Shown: positions 45,704 to 54,322 of the stretch, in pieces
Layout: each line of letters begins with the position of its first letter
How positions within the stretch are numbered: the stretch's first letter is position 1
Assembly: GCA_041751095.1 (NCBI GenBank)
Contig: JBGSYC010000128.1
Coordinates: 1-64,000 of the forward strand
Reading direction: 5' to 3'
DNA length: 64,000 nucleotides
Origin: JADCRZ01 sp041751095
GTDB lineage: Bacteria; Bacteroidota; Bacteroidia; Chitinophagales; Chitinophagaceae
Notes under the pieces: model-generated
Told to the model about the DNA's origin: nothing
The model's input: only the letters and a program-made list of their open reading frames with translations
The model's database searches: none
Translations under genes and position numbers: made by a program

Positions 45704-46028
45704 GCAGGTCCGCGTGGAGGAGTTACTGACAAAGTGAAAATGGTTGATTAAAAAAAGGACACCGAACCATCAATTGATGTGAAAAGGATATCACTAAAAA
45801 TGAAGTTGAGATAAATAAGGGTGTTCTCATTTTCAAAGCGGAATTTACCCTTATGAAATCTAATTAGCCTCATTTAAAATTATTCATACACCCAAAAAAC
45901 GGTTCAATAGAGTAATTTTACCAGAATGTTCATGAGCGATCAGATTGGCAATTACACATAAATTCCAAAAATTAAGCGCCTGAGGCAATACAATCTCCTA
46001 TTCACTCTTAGTGTGAAAACCAGTTTTT
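45704..46028. other. Intergenic region without recognised content
   Basis: 325 bp between the DUF2236 gene and the histidine kinase. There is no clear terminator, repeat or open frame with similarity. It should contain the kinase promoter. Confidence 0.4.
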
Positions 46029-47144
46029 ATGAAAGACATTTCCGAATTCTTTTCCGGCCTTTTTGATACGGACCGTTGGCCGCCGAGGTGGGAGTGTGGA
46101 TACTGGTCTGAATTTCATGGCTGGCTATATATTGTCAGTGATCTGATGATCTGGCTGGCATATTTTTTAATTCCTCTCATTATCATCAATTATTTCAAAA
46201 CTAAAAAAAGTTCGATCAGGTTTCATGCAGTGTATCTGTTATTTGCAGCCTTTATACTGCTGTGTGGTACCACTCATTTTCTTGACGCAGTAATGTTTTG
46301 GGTACCAGCGTATCGCTTTAATGCTTTAATCAGGTTTCTAACGGGTATAGTAAGTCTGGTTACTGTTTATCAACTGGTGCTTATCTTACCAGGCATGATC
46401 AAGTTGAGAACCGGCCTGGAGCTCGAAAGCGAAATTGCGCGCCGCGAACAGGTAGAACGCGATCTTGCCGAGGCGAATAGCCGGTTAAACGCCTTTGCTT
46501 CTGTAGCGTCTCATGATCTGCAGGAACCTCTTAGAAAAATTAAGCTTTTCACGGAAATGGTCTACGAGAAAAACCAGGCTTTATATGATGATGCCAGTAA
46601 ATTGAATACTGGGAAAATTATTCAATCCGCGTCCCGGATGCAGGGTCTTATCAAAAGTGTGTTAACACTTTCTTCCATGGATAATAATATAGAAGTTAAA
46701 AATGTCGACACGAACGAAGTGGTGCGTTTAGCTCTTGAAACACTTGAGTTGCGCATTCACGAGAAAAAGGCTGCCATTCATACCAACGAATTGCCTGAAG
46801 TAATGGGCAACTTATCATACCTGACACAATTGTTTACTAACCTGGTTAATAATGCCCTTAAGTTCAATAAAAGGACTCCGGAAATTGAAATAACAGGTAA
46901 AAAAATGGATGGCGTTGTTGTTATTATGGTCAGTGACAATGGAATTGGAATGGGTACTGAATCTTATGATAAAATTTTTCAGGCATTTCAACGAGTGCAC
47001 CCTCAATCCGCATATGAAGGCACCGGCATTGGCCTTGCGATCTGTAAACAAATAATGGATTTACACAGAGGAAGTATAAAGGTAAACAGCACTCCGGACG
47101 TCGGTACTACATTCACCCTTACATTCCCCTCTCCTGATAATTGA
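46029..47144 (+). CDS. Histidine kinase with ethylene-receptor-like membrane domain
   Basis: 371 residues. The first 125 form three membrane helices that read like the N-terminus of plant ETR1: YIVSDLMIWLAYFLIPL in helix 1 and FILLCGTTHFLDAV in helix 2. The residues that matter for copper and ethylene binding in ETR1 all match (D25, Y32, C65, H69 as D38, Y45, C79, H83, offsets +13 and +14). A short coiled coil (129-152) leads to HisKA with the phospho-acceptor His162 (SHDLQEPL) and a HATPase (TNLVNNALKFN, SDNGIGMG, GTGIGLAICKQIM). There is no receiver domain and no response regulator next door. Cyanobacterial Slr1212 and other bacterial proteins share this domain; ethylene sensing here is inference. 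Confidence 0.88.
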   Translation: MKDISEFFSGLFDTDRWPPRWECGYWSEFHGWLYIVSDLMIWLAYFLIPLIIINYFKTKKSSIRFHAVYLLFAAFILLCGTTHFLDAVMFWVPAYRFNALIRFLTGIVSLVTVYQLVLILPGMIKLRTGLELESEIARREQVERDLAEANSRLNAFASVASHDLQEPLRKIKLFTEMVYEKNQALYDDASKLNTGKIIQSASRMQGLIKSVLTLSSMDNNIEVKNVDTNEVVRLALETLELRIHEKKAAIHTNELPEVMGNLSYLTQLFTNLVNNALKFNKRTPEIEITGKKMDGVVVIMVSDNGIGMGTESYDKIFQAFQRVHPQSAYEGTGIGLAICKQIMDLHRGSIKVNSTPDVGTTFTLTFPSPDN

Positions 47145-47270
47145 TTCAGGCGCTGGGCTCAACGTAAGCTTACAAATGATTCACTTGTTCACACTAGCTG
47201 CGAATCCGGAGCGGTAATCTTATCCCCTCTTCAGAATCCTGCCGGGTGCAAATAAAAAGAAGCGGTTTGC

Positions 47271-49922
47271 TTATCTCTTTTGTTCAGAAAGAAAGGTGAC
47301 AAGGGCAGCGAATTCTTCATAAGAGAGCGCATTGGCAAGTCCGGCGGGCATCATAGATTTCTCCATTTCCTTTCGGCTTACAATATCTGAAGTTTTGATC
47401 GTAAACACCTGACCGGCAATATTTCTCATCACCAGTTTTTCGGCGGATTCTTCAGTAATGAATCCCACGTAGGTCTTGTCGCCCTTTGCGGTAATTAACA
47501 CGGTTGCAAAGCCCTGTGAAATGCTTGCATCAGGCTTAAGGATAGATTCGGCAATCCGTTCCTTGTTCATGATAGATCCGATCTGTCCCATAAAGGGCCC
47601 CTTTAAGGGCTCACCTTTTCTGATGCTGTGGCAGGCCACACAGCCCTGCTGCGTATAAAGCGCTTTACCTTTTAAGGTGTCTCCCTTGATATTGGCGATG
47701 GCAAGCATTATATCTTCAATGGAGGCTTCGCCGATCTGGCCTTTTTTGCTTTTTATTTTTTCGAAGTCTACCCTGATTTCGTCTGTGGCTGCAACTGCTT
47801 CTATTCCTCCAAATTCCGCAATTCCCATATAAAGTCTTTTATTAAGGTCGGCATAGAATTGCTTATCCGCCTCATTGGAAGCTGCCCATTCCCGGGTAAG
47901 CAATTCTTTGATCATGGGCGAATATACCCAGGTTGCAGTTTTATAATACGGCCCATGCACAACCGGCCGGGTGCCCCACCAGGTAGTACCGTCATAGGGT
48001 GCTTCCTTTTGGTAGAGACGCGCAAGGGTTGTGAGGATTTGCTTTTTTAATGCGGCATCCCCTGCTTTTTTATATGCAGCAATCAGGCCCTCCACAGCTT
48101 TTTGATCATGCATATATCGCAACGCCCAAAGGGCAATGGTAGAATTTTCAGTGCCAATGGCCGCTACACAGGCATCAACGGCGTTAAGCGCCACTAATGA
48201 ACGGACCGCAACATGCGCCGGCATGATTGAAGCATTGGGTGTGGCATGAGGGCCTTCGGCATCTTTAGCCGGCTCTGTAAACGTTGCAGGCACCTTAACC
48301 TGTAACAGCGCAGGTACGGCTTCCATGCGGCCGAGTCGGCCGAGGCCAGTTATGGCAGCAACCTGAACTCTCGGGTCACTGTCGGCAACACCATTTACGA
48401 ACGGCGCAACAGGAACATTTTCGAGGTTCGGTTTGCGGTCGCTGAGCGCACGTAAAACATAAGCTTTAACATCGTTATCAGAAACCAGCTTAAGGAGATT
48501 GCCTATTCCTTTCTCACCTGTTGCCTGGGCATAGGCAAATATTGCGGCAACGCGGGTGTACAAAGGCAATGATTTGTCTGTGGCAAGCTTCCATGCTGTT
48601 TTACGGGCCCCGGGTCTTGTAATCAGTTCTTGCTGCGCATGCAGGCGGGCAACGGCGCTGCCGGATTTCATCAGCGAAACCAGTTGCTTAACATTAGATT
48701 TTTTGAGATCAGGAAAGGCGCTGTATTTCCAATTCTTCGGCACCGCACGCATGGTGTACCCCTTTGCAGGGTTGCCTGAATATCCTGCACCATCCCACGC
48801 AGCGAGATACATTCTCCCGGAGGCGTCTAAATCAACATCAGTGATCTGCGGCAACTTAATAAACTCTTCCTCTTTTTGCGTATAGCTGGCACCGTCAGGG
48901 GTTAGCCGGTGAATAAACAGCTGGCTTCTTCCCCAGTCGGCCATCATAGGAACATGGTTGTATTTATCCGGCCATGTGGCATCATCCATGAACAAGGCGC
49001 CGGTACCCGAACCACCACCAAGGTCTGCAAGAGCCGGAATGATTTCATTGGTGAATTGTTTGAAAAGCAAAGGGTAGCCATATTCGCCCGATTGTACCTG
49101 GTGGCTAAAGCGGATGTTCCATCCACCGCCATCATTGGTATTGTCACGGGTAAACATATTCATGTACGGGTCAATGGCAACATCGTAAATATTTCGCATG
49201 CCATGGGTAAACACCTCCATTTCCGTTCCGTCGGGCCTGACCCTGACGATGCCACCGCCCTGCATCGTCAGTTTTTTTCCTGAACGGTCAACCGCGTCAT
49301 GAAATCCGAAGTCTCCCACGGCAATATAGATCCAGCCATCTATGCCCATACGAATGCCATTGGTAGCATGATCGGTGCCGCGGCTCTGCAGGAATTGCGG
49401 AGAGCTTATATGTTCAATAAGGGGTTTTGAGGGGCCGTCAGCGACGCCATCACGGTCCCTGTCCTCATAAACCACGAGGTCCATCCCGGTGGCTTTAGCG
49501 GTTTCTCTGGAAAAGGTGGTATGGAGCACAAACACCCGGTCGCCGAGAGTCATGATTCCACGGGGGTTATCAACCCTTGCAAAGGTGGTATGTTTGTCTG
49601 GTTCGCCATCATTATCTTTGTCGTAAAGTTTGATGATGCTTCCTTTCCCGGGGGTCTTGCCCAGGGAGCCGATCATATCCACGCCCACAAACACTTCCCC
49701 CGTTGGCGCTACGGCCAGGCAAGCCGGACTGGGGGTAAGATCCGGGCCCGTGAATTTTGTGACATCAAGTTCGGCCGGCCAATCCGGGGCAATGGCAACC
49801 GGAATCGATTCAGGTATGTTCCCTGATGCGCTACCGGACTGAAAAGCATCCGGATCACTTTTCACAATATAACCAATAAGCATTATCAGACCGGCAATAA
49901 GGCTCAGCGAAATTTTAAACAT
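47271..49922 (-). CDS. PVC-type haem-binding protein with HEAT-like repeats
   Basis: 883 residues with an N-terminal membrane or signal segment. Residues about 50-440 are a seven-bladed propeller of the sugar-dehydrogenase type (VAPTGEVFVGVD, GIRMGIDGWIYIAVGDFGFHD, FTHGMRNIYDVAIDP). A HEAT/armadillo stretch follows (VAAITGLGRLGRMEAVPALL), then a cytochrome c domain with CVACH at 761-765 and the distal MMPAGLANALSYEE. The architecture is that of the PVC-type CxxCH family, thought to oxidise sugars or glycan ends in the periplasm. It is a single gene here without a partner GMC oxidoreductase. Confidence 0.85.
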   Translation of the reverse strand: MFKISLSLIAGLIMLIGYIVKSDPDAFQSGSASGNIPESIPVAIAPDWPAELDVTKFTGPDLTPSPACLAVAPTGEVFVGVDMIGSLGKTPGKGSIIKLYDKDNDGEPDKHTTFARVDNPRGIMTLGDRVFVLHTTFSRETAKATGMDLVVYEDRDRDGVADGPSKPLIEHISSPQFLQSRGTDHATNGIRMGIDGWIYIAVGDFGFHDAVDRSGKKLTMQGGGIVRVRPDGTEMEVFTHGMRNIYDVAIDPYMNMFTRDNTNDGGGWNIRFSHQVQSGEYGYPLLFKQFTNEIIPALADLGGGSGTGALFMDDATWPDKYNHVPMMADWGRSQLFIHRLTPDGASYTQKEEEFIKLPQITDVDLDASGRMYLAAWDGAGYSGNPAKGYTMRAVPKNWKYSAFPDLKKSNVKQLVSLMKSGSAVARLHAQQELITRPGARKTAWKLATDKSLPLYTRVAAIFAYAQATGEKGIGNLLKLVSDNDVKAYVLRALSDRKPNLENVPVAPFVNGVADSDPRVQVAAITGLGRLGRMEAVPALLQVKVPATFTEPAKDAEGPHATPNASIMPAHVAVRSLVALNAVDACVAAIGTENSTIALWALRYMHDQKAVEGLIAAYKKAGDAALKKQILTTLARLYQKEAPYDGTTWWGTRPVVHGPYYKTATWVYSPMIKELLTREWAASNEADKQFYADLNKRLYMGIAEFGGIEAVAATDEIRVDFEKIKSKKGQIGEASIEDIMLAIANIKGDTLKGKALYTQQGCVACHSIRKGEPLKGPFMGQIGSIMNKERIAESILKPDASISQGFATVLITAKGDKTYVGFITEESAEKLVMRNIAGQVFTIKTSDIVSRKEMEKSMMPAGLANALSYEEFAALVTFLSEQKR

Positions 49923-50161
49923 TGCAATACTTTTTTAAAGGTAGCTTAGCGCGTAATCCGGATTGATGGATCAGGAGATCCGGCAAATTACTTGTTTAAG
50001 GTCGCTGATCAAACAATCGGGATTGTAAGTTAAAGAAATATCTGATAGCTGATTAGCAAACTGTACGAGGATGTTAGCGGAAAAAAATAATGCAATATTG
50101 ATCATGGATTTAAAGAGCCGGCTGAGTTGATTGATTTGCAGATATTGATTAATTTCGACTG

Positions 50162-50365
50162 ATGGAAAAACACCCATATCGTTTAGAAAGGACAAAGGTT
50201 GTTTCATTAACCTTTAATGAAGCGGACGATCATGTACACTATTGGATTGAAAAAACAGCAGACGAAAGGTTGAATGCCGCCTGTTTTATTATCAACCAGA
50301 TTTTTGGCGCTACTCCACAAACAAGAGTAGATCGTTCAGTTTCAGATAAGAGAAAACAGCCCTGA
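50162..50365 (+). CDS. Small protein of a nucleotidyltransferase pair
   Basis: 67 residues, opening MEKHPYRLERTKVVSLTFNE and ending in a basic tail (SVSDKRKQP). The final A of the TGA stop is also the first base of the ATG of the next gene, so translation is coupled. Such short proteins are regularly placed before stand-alone nucleotidyltransferases in Bacteroidota, but the role is unknown. A toxin-antitoxin relation is possible, not shown. Confidence 0.65.
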   Translation: MEKHPYRLERTKVVSLTFNEADDHVHYWIEKTADERLNAACFIINQIFGATPQTRVDRSVSDKRKQP

Positions 50366-50826
50366 TGGCAGATTTATTCAACCAGGATTTTCAGGATTTT
50401 ATTGAAGCACTAAACAAGGCAGCAGTAGAATATATTGTTGTAGGTGGTTATGCTGTTATTCTCCATGGCTATGTCCGCAGCACAGCAGATATGGATATAT
50501 GGATAAATAAGACATCAGTAAACTATCAAAAGTTAAAAGATGCTTTTTTTGATTTTGGAGCTCCGGTATTTTCTGCAGAAGAATTCTTAGGTGATCAATT
50601 TGACGTATGGGGTATAGGCATTGAACCTAACCGGATAGAAGTGCTGAATAAAGTTAAAGGGCTTGAATTTTCTGAAGCATATCCCTTTTGTAATACGTTC
50701 ATACAAAATAGCATCAAGGTTAAATATATTCACCTCAATCATCTTATACAAGCCAAAGAAGCAGCAGGCAGGTTTAAAGACAAAGCCGATATTGAAGAAT
50801 TGACGAAAAGAAATTCGAACCTTTAG
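50365..50826 (+). CDS. Nucleotidyltransferase fold protein
   Basis: 153 residues with the N-terminal catalytic signature VVGGYAVILHGYVRSTADMDIW, shortened here as GGYAVILHGYVRSTADMD: the GG loop, the Arg, and the Asp-x-Asp metal pair. The remaining part (LIQAKEAAGRFKDKADIEEL) is the usual helical end of AbiEii-like/MNT proteins. Members transfer nucleotides to tRNA or to a partner toxin. It is one half of a two-gene unit with the 67-residue protein. Confidence 0.8.
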   Translation: MADLFNQDFQDFIEALNKAAVEYIVVGGYAVILHGYVRSTADMDIWINKTSVNYQKLKDAFFDFGAPVFSAEEFLGDQFDVWGIGIEPNRIEVLNKVKGLEFSEAYPFCNTFIQNSIKVKYIHLNHLIQAKEAAGRFKDKADIEELTKRNSNL

Positions 50827-50933
50827 TTCAGGTATGATGTTTTTTTTTGGTCTTCGAAAGCGTAAGCAGAGCCCAGGACTGAATTTTCAGTAAGGGTAGT
50901 TCTGCAAATTGTTTAAAGCAATAAAGCCAAACC

Positions 50934-51257
50934 ATGACTTGCGATCAATTCAGAGAACTTGCGCTTTCATTCCAACAAACCATAGCTGCACCGCATTTTG
51001 AAAGAACTGCATTTAAAGTAGTGGGGAAAAGAATATTTGCAACGCTGCATGAAGAAACTCAAACAGCTAACATAAAATTTTCACCAGCCGATCAATCCGT
51101 TTATTGTCTTATTGATAAAGAAGCAATTTATCCGGTTAATAATAAATGGGGTTTGCAGGGCTGGACAACCTTTCAGCTTGACCGGGTTGACAGCCAGCTT
51201 ATGCTTGATGCTTTAGATACTGCTTATCATGATGTGTTAAAAACTAAGAAAAAATAG
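50934..51257 (+). CDS. MmcQ/YjbR family protein
   Basis: 107 residues. The family pattern is visible in FRELALSFQQT, PHFERTAFKVVGKRIFATL and the C-terminal NKWGLQGWTTFQLDRVD. The fold is a CyaY-like/MmcQ alpha-beta domain with proposed DNA binding; no function is established. It is a single gene. Confidence 0.88.
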   Translation: MTCDQFRELALSFQQTIAAPHFERTAFKVVGKRIFATLHEETQTANIKFSPADQSVYCLIDKEAIYPVNNKWGLQGWTTFQLDRVDSQLMLDALDTAYHDVLKTKKK

Positions 51258-51370
51258 CAGGGAAGGAGAGTGCGCCTATGGTCGCAGCACAAATAGCGTC
51301 AAGGCCCTTTACCTGCTATTCAATTTCAAGTACATCATCCCCTTAAGTGAAGATGATGCAGGATATGAAA

Positions 51371-51862
51371 TTATCCTGCTAACAATTCATCAAGATTCCC
51401 GTGAGCCGCGGTGAATCCGGCCTCGAAGCCCATTTCAATGATTTTTTGCATATCCTCTTCATTGTCGAATGTGATTTCGACTTCAACTCTCGTTCCAGTA
51501 TCCGTTGGGCTGAATTCATTTCTCCAATGCATACCCGGAATATCGTGTGTAATGTTTCCGTTCTCATCACAAAACGCGTCGTCAGCCATAAAGCTTTTAT
51601 GCTGAACAATTGATTTAAAATCTGCCCGGCAAAATGACTCAGTGCCATCAGGTGCTACCATGCTGTAGAGCCAGTGGCCACCCTCCCGGAAATCCATCTT
51701 TTTTGTTTTTGCCTTATAAGGCTTTGGTGCCCACCACTGATCCAGTACATTGCTCTCCGTCCAGGCTTTCCATACTTCTTCAGGCGGAGCATCGAATTCC
51801 CTGACTACCATAATTCTTTTGTTGGCTGCATCTTTAGAGATGGTTGTTTGTTTGTTGCTCAT
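51371..51862 (-). CDS. SRPBCC (AHSA1/START-like) protein
   Basis: 163 residues. VREFDAPPEEVWKAWTESN, LDQWWAPKPYKAKT, DFREGGHWLYSMVAPDG and VEVEITFDNEEDM are typical of the AHSA1-like SRPBCC group, which binds hydrophobic ligands. The start overlaps the stop of the upstream ArsR gene by 4 bp (ATGA), a very common pairing in Bacteroidota where the regulator controls the ligand-binding protein. Confidence 0.92.
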   Translation of the reverse strand: MSNKQTTISKDAANKRIMVVREFDAPPEEVWKAWTESNVLDQWWAPKPYKAKTKKMDFREGGHWLYSMVAPDGTESFCRADFKSIVQHKSFMADDAFCDENGNITHDIPGMHWRNEFSPTDTGTRVEVEITFDNEEDMQKIIEMGFEAGFTAAHGNLDELLAG

Positions 51863-52179
51863 GGTTTTTTGGTTTTTATATGCTTTAATACATGATCTAA
51901 CTGGCTAAACCGGTCTTCCCACTTTGCCCGGAAAGGCTCAAGCCATTGATCTACTTCTTTCATTTTTTTTGGGTTAATGTGATAATAAATTTCCCTTCCG
52001 GATTGTTTTTGCTTTACAAGCTGGCACTCCGCCAGAATTTTTATGTGCCTGGAAACTGCCTGCCGGGTGCTGTCAAAATGCCCGGCAATGGCATTGGGTG
52101 TCATTGCCTGCAGGGCCAGCAAGCTGAGAATCGCTCTGCGCGTAGGGTCTGCAATGGCCTGGAATACGTCTCGCCTCAT
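51859..52179 (-). CDS. ArsR-family transcriptional regulator
   Basis: 106 residues. The winged helix DPTRRAILSLLALQAMTPNAI, shortened as DPTRRAILSLL, with the recognition helix STRQAVSRHIKIL and the wing QKQSGREIYYHINP is that of ArsR proteins without a metal-binding Cys site, so it probably senses something else. It is the first gene of the ArsR-AHSA1 unit. The 52180-52476 DNA upstream has no recognised gene and should contain its promoter. Confidence 0.93.
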   Translation of the reverse strand: MRRDVFQAIADPTRRAILSLLALQAMTPNAIAGHFDSTRQAVSRHIKILAECQLVKQKQSGREIYYHINPKKMKEVDQWLEPFRAKWEDRFSQLDHVLKHIKTKKP

Positions 52180-52476
52180 TTTTTATGATGTTTTTTTGCA
52201 ACTGGTCGGTTGCAAATATAACACGAAATCGATTGGTTGCAAGTTTTATTAAATTATTACGTTTTGAAAATGCAGTGCCGCAAATGAAGAATAGGAATTC
52301 TTACAGTATGTACTAAGTGAAGCTTTTGTTGCGCGTGCCTGCCGATTGGTAAATCGCGCACTTGTATTGGGGCAATTGCTTCAGCCGGGTTTAAATTATT
52401 AATGGTTCAAAATAAAAGTAGCCGTTCCCCACTGAAAAATAATTGATCTCAAATGAATTGGCAGCCAGTAAATTAA

Positions 52477-52822
52477 TCATTCCTTTATTCGAAGCTTATT
52501 GTCATTAATTACAGAAAATTTCCGATATAATTCATCGTAAAATGTTCAAATAGCTCTTACCGCTTTAGATACTTTGATTTGAGCATCTTCGATTCTTATT
52601 AATAATACACCCCTATGTGGAAGTTGCAGACGGAAACCAATTCTCCAAAGTCTTTATCTTCAGTTATCAAAATGGCATCGTTGCTCGTAGCAATGAACAA
52701 AACTTCGTGATCCTTCAACGATAGCTGTCCTCACAAATCGCATAAACTTCGAAGCCCACTTCCCGCAACTCGGTTACAATTCCAAAATCAACACTTTCAT
52801 CTGCTACAATCTGGAATTTCAT
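52477..52822 (-). pseudogene. DUF5615 PIN-like toxin, frameshifted
   Basis: Starts with an ATG at 52822 that overlaps the antitoxin stop (TAATG). It reads MKFQIVADESVDFGIVTEL and LREVGFEVYAICEDSYR, then stops. In another frame it continues as KDHEVLFIATSNDAILI and TEDKDFGELV, then in a third as GVLLIRIEDAQIKVSKA, with an in-frame stop after VRAI and the tail FYDELYRKFSVINDNKLRIKE before the stop at 52477. The order fits the DUF5615 PIN-like nuclease throughout. The catalytic Asp residues (ADES, TEDKD) are still recognisable, but two frame changes and one nonsense codon prevent a functional product. Confidence 0.82.
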
Positions 52823-53049
52823 TAAAGAACAGATAATGTTTTTTCATGTTTCGCGTTTTCTGCTGCAAAAAGTAAACAGGCGAGAATGTCATTATTGGTT
52901 AACCGGGGATAACCTTGTTTTATTGAATCAGAAGAATAGCCATGGCCTAATTTTTCTAAAATCAATTCAACCGGTATCCTGGTATTCTTAATCACCATTT
53001 TGCCAAACATAATAGAAGGATCCGAAGATATATGGTCTTTCCAATTCAT
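52822..53049 (-). CDS. DUF433 antitoxin-like protein
   Basis: 75 residues. DPSIMFGKMVIKNTRIPVELIL is the DUF433 hallmark, shortened as GKMVIKNTRIPV, and the C-terminal YPRLTNNDILACLLFAAEN fits the family helix. DUF433 proteins are antitoxins of DUF5615 PIN-like toxins. The toxin gene directly downstream is frameshifted, so this antitoxin appears to be an intact survivor. Confidence 0.88.
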   Translation of the reverse strand: MNWKDHISSDPSIMFGKMVIKNTRIPVELILEKLGHGYSSDSIKQGYPRLTNNDILACLLFAAENAKHEKTLSVL

Positions 53050-53294
53050 AGTACGCTATCTGACAAATATACAAAAAAGCGCAAAGTATCCGGCGGGAGC
53101 TTCTTCATTGGCTTGTATTGTTGCTTTTGTTCCTGGAAGAGGACAGTAAATTGATCTCACAGTACATTCGTTAAATTTGATTTTGCCTGAAATATTCACT
53201 TAGCAGGAGCCGGTTTTCTTTGCGCAGTATTGGTTGATTCAGAACAAACACAAGGCTATCATAGCTAACCCCTGACCTGCTTTTTTATAAACCC

Positions 53295-54143
53295 TCAAAT
53301 GCTATCCCTGGCAATAACACTCCAGTCGTCATTACCATGCCCTCTGGAAATCCATTGATCCATTGCGGCTGCAATAGCGGGTATTATGGCTAAGTGGGTT
53401 CCGGCCTGCTCTGCTGCATGAATCATCAGACCCGCGTCTTTACGCGCCATATTTAATTCCCAGGATGGCTCATCAAATTTACCTTCTGAAATCTTCTTTA
53501 GCCTTGCAGGTATAGTTGCGCCCGGGTTCCAGTTATTAAAAAGATTAAGCACTTCATCAGCCTTTATGCCATGACCTTTGGCAAGCGCGAGGGCGTCGGA
53601 AAGGCCGGCCGTAAGGCTTAGCAAAAACAAATTGCCTGTTAGTTTAATCCCTGCCGCTTTACCTTCTTCGGCACCAAAGTTTATAACCTTTCCGGTCATT
53701 TTCGACAACTCCGGCTCTAACCTGCCAATTACAGACTGATCGCCTGAAACCACCATAAACCCACTGCTTTCCAAAGCATTTTGGGGACCCATAAAAACGG
53801 GGGCATGCACGTATGTAAATCCTTTGCTTTTCCAGTATGCTATTCTATGGATAGCTCCTTTAGCGGAAGTTGTAGTATGGTCTATGATTATTGCACCATT
53901 TTTAAATCCTTTGCCGGCTGTTTCCAGCACTTCATCCACAGTGGCGTCGTCCCTCAGGGTAACATGAATGAAATCTGCTTCCTGTACCGCTTCGTCAGCA
54001 TCGTCGAATGCTTTTGCGCCATACGCTTCCAATGCTTTTGCTTTGGATGCTGTACGGTTCCAAACCTTTACTGTTTCGCCTTTTTGTAACATTGCCCTGA
54101 CAAAATTTGATCCTAACAGACCCATCCCTAAAAATGCTTTCAT
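53295..54143 (-). CDS. NAD(P)-dependent oxidoreductase of the 6PGDH/HIBADH family
   Basis: 282 residues. GMGLLGSNFVRAML is the dinucleotide loop (the usual GxGxMG with a Leu), VWNRT follows strand 2 and suggests NADPH use. The substrate motif HAPVFMGPQNALES replaces the usual DAPVSGG. The catalytic Lys is in GIKLTGN. The family includes hydroxyisobutyrate, tartronate-semialdehyde and glyoxylate reductases. The neighbours give no pathway. Confidence 0.88.
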   Translation of the reverse strand: MKAFLGMGLLGSNFVRAMLQKGETVKVWNRTASKAKALEAYGAKAFDDADEAVQEADFIHVTLRDDATVDEVLETAGKGFKNGAIIIDHTTTSAKGAIHRIAYWKSKGFTYVHAPVFMGPQNALESSGFMVVSGDQSVIGRLEPELSKMTGKVINFGAEEGKAAGIKLTGNLFLLSLTAGLSDALALAKGHGIKADEVLNLFNNWNPGATIPARLKKISEGKFDEPSWELNMARKDAGLMIHAAEQAGTHLAIIPAIAAAMDQWISRGHGNDDWSVIARDSI

Positions 54144-54322
54144 AATCGTTGTGATTTTTGTAAAGTTAAGTAGTCCATCACGCCCTGAGAAATCTTCTGC
54201 AATACAAGAGATACGATAGCGGAGGCAAACTACAGAGCGGAACAGAGAAGGGAACCACGGAGTTAGACCATTAAAAACTCAGTAATTTCAAACGATTTTT
54301 ATGTGTAATGTCCCGCATGATT

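Noticed and set aside
49971..50207. 78-codon minus-strand frame between the PVC-type gene and the nucleotidyltransferase pair
   Set aside because: Low-complexity hydrophobic translation without family similarity; it overlaps the start of the 67-residue gene, which has the better coding signal and coupling to the next gene.
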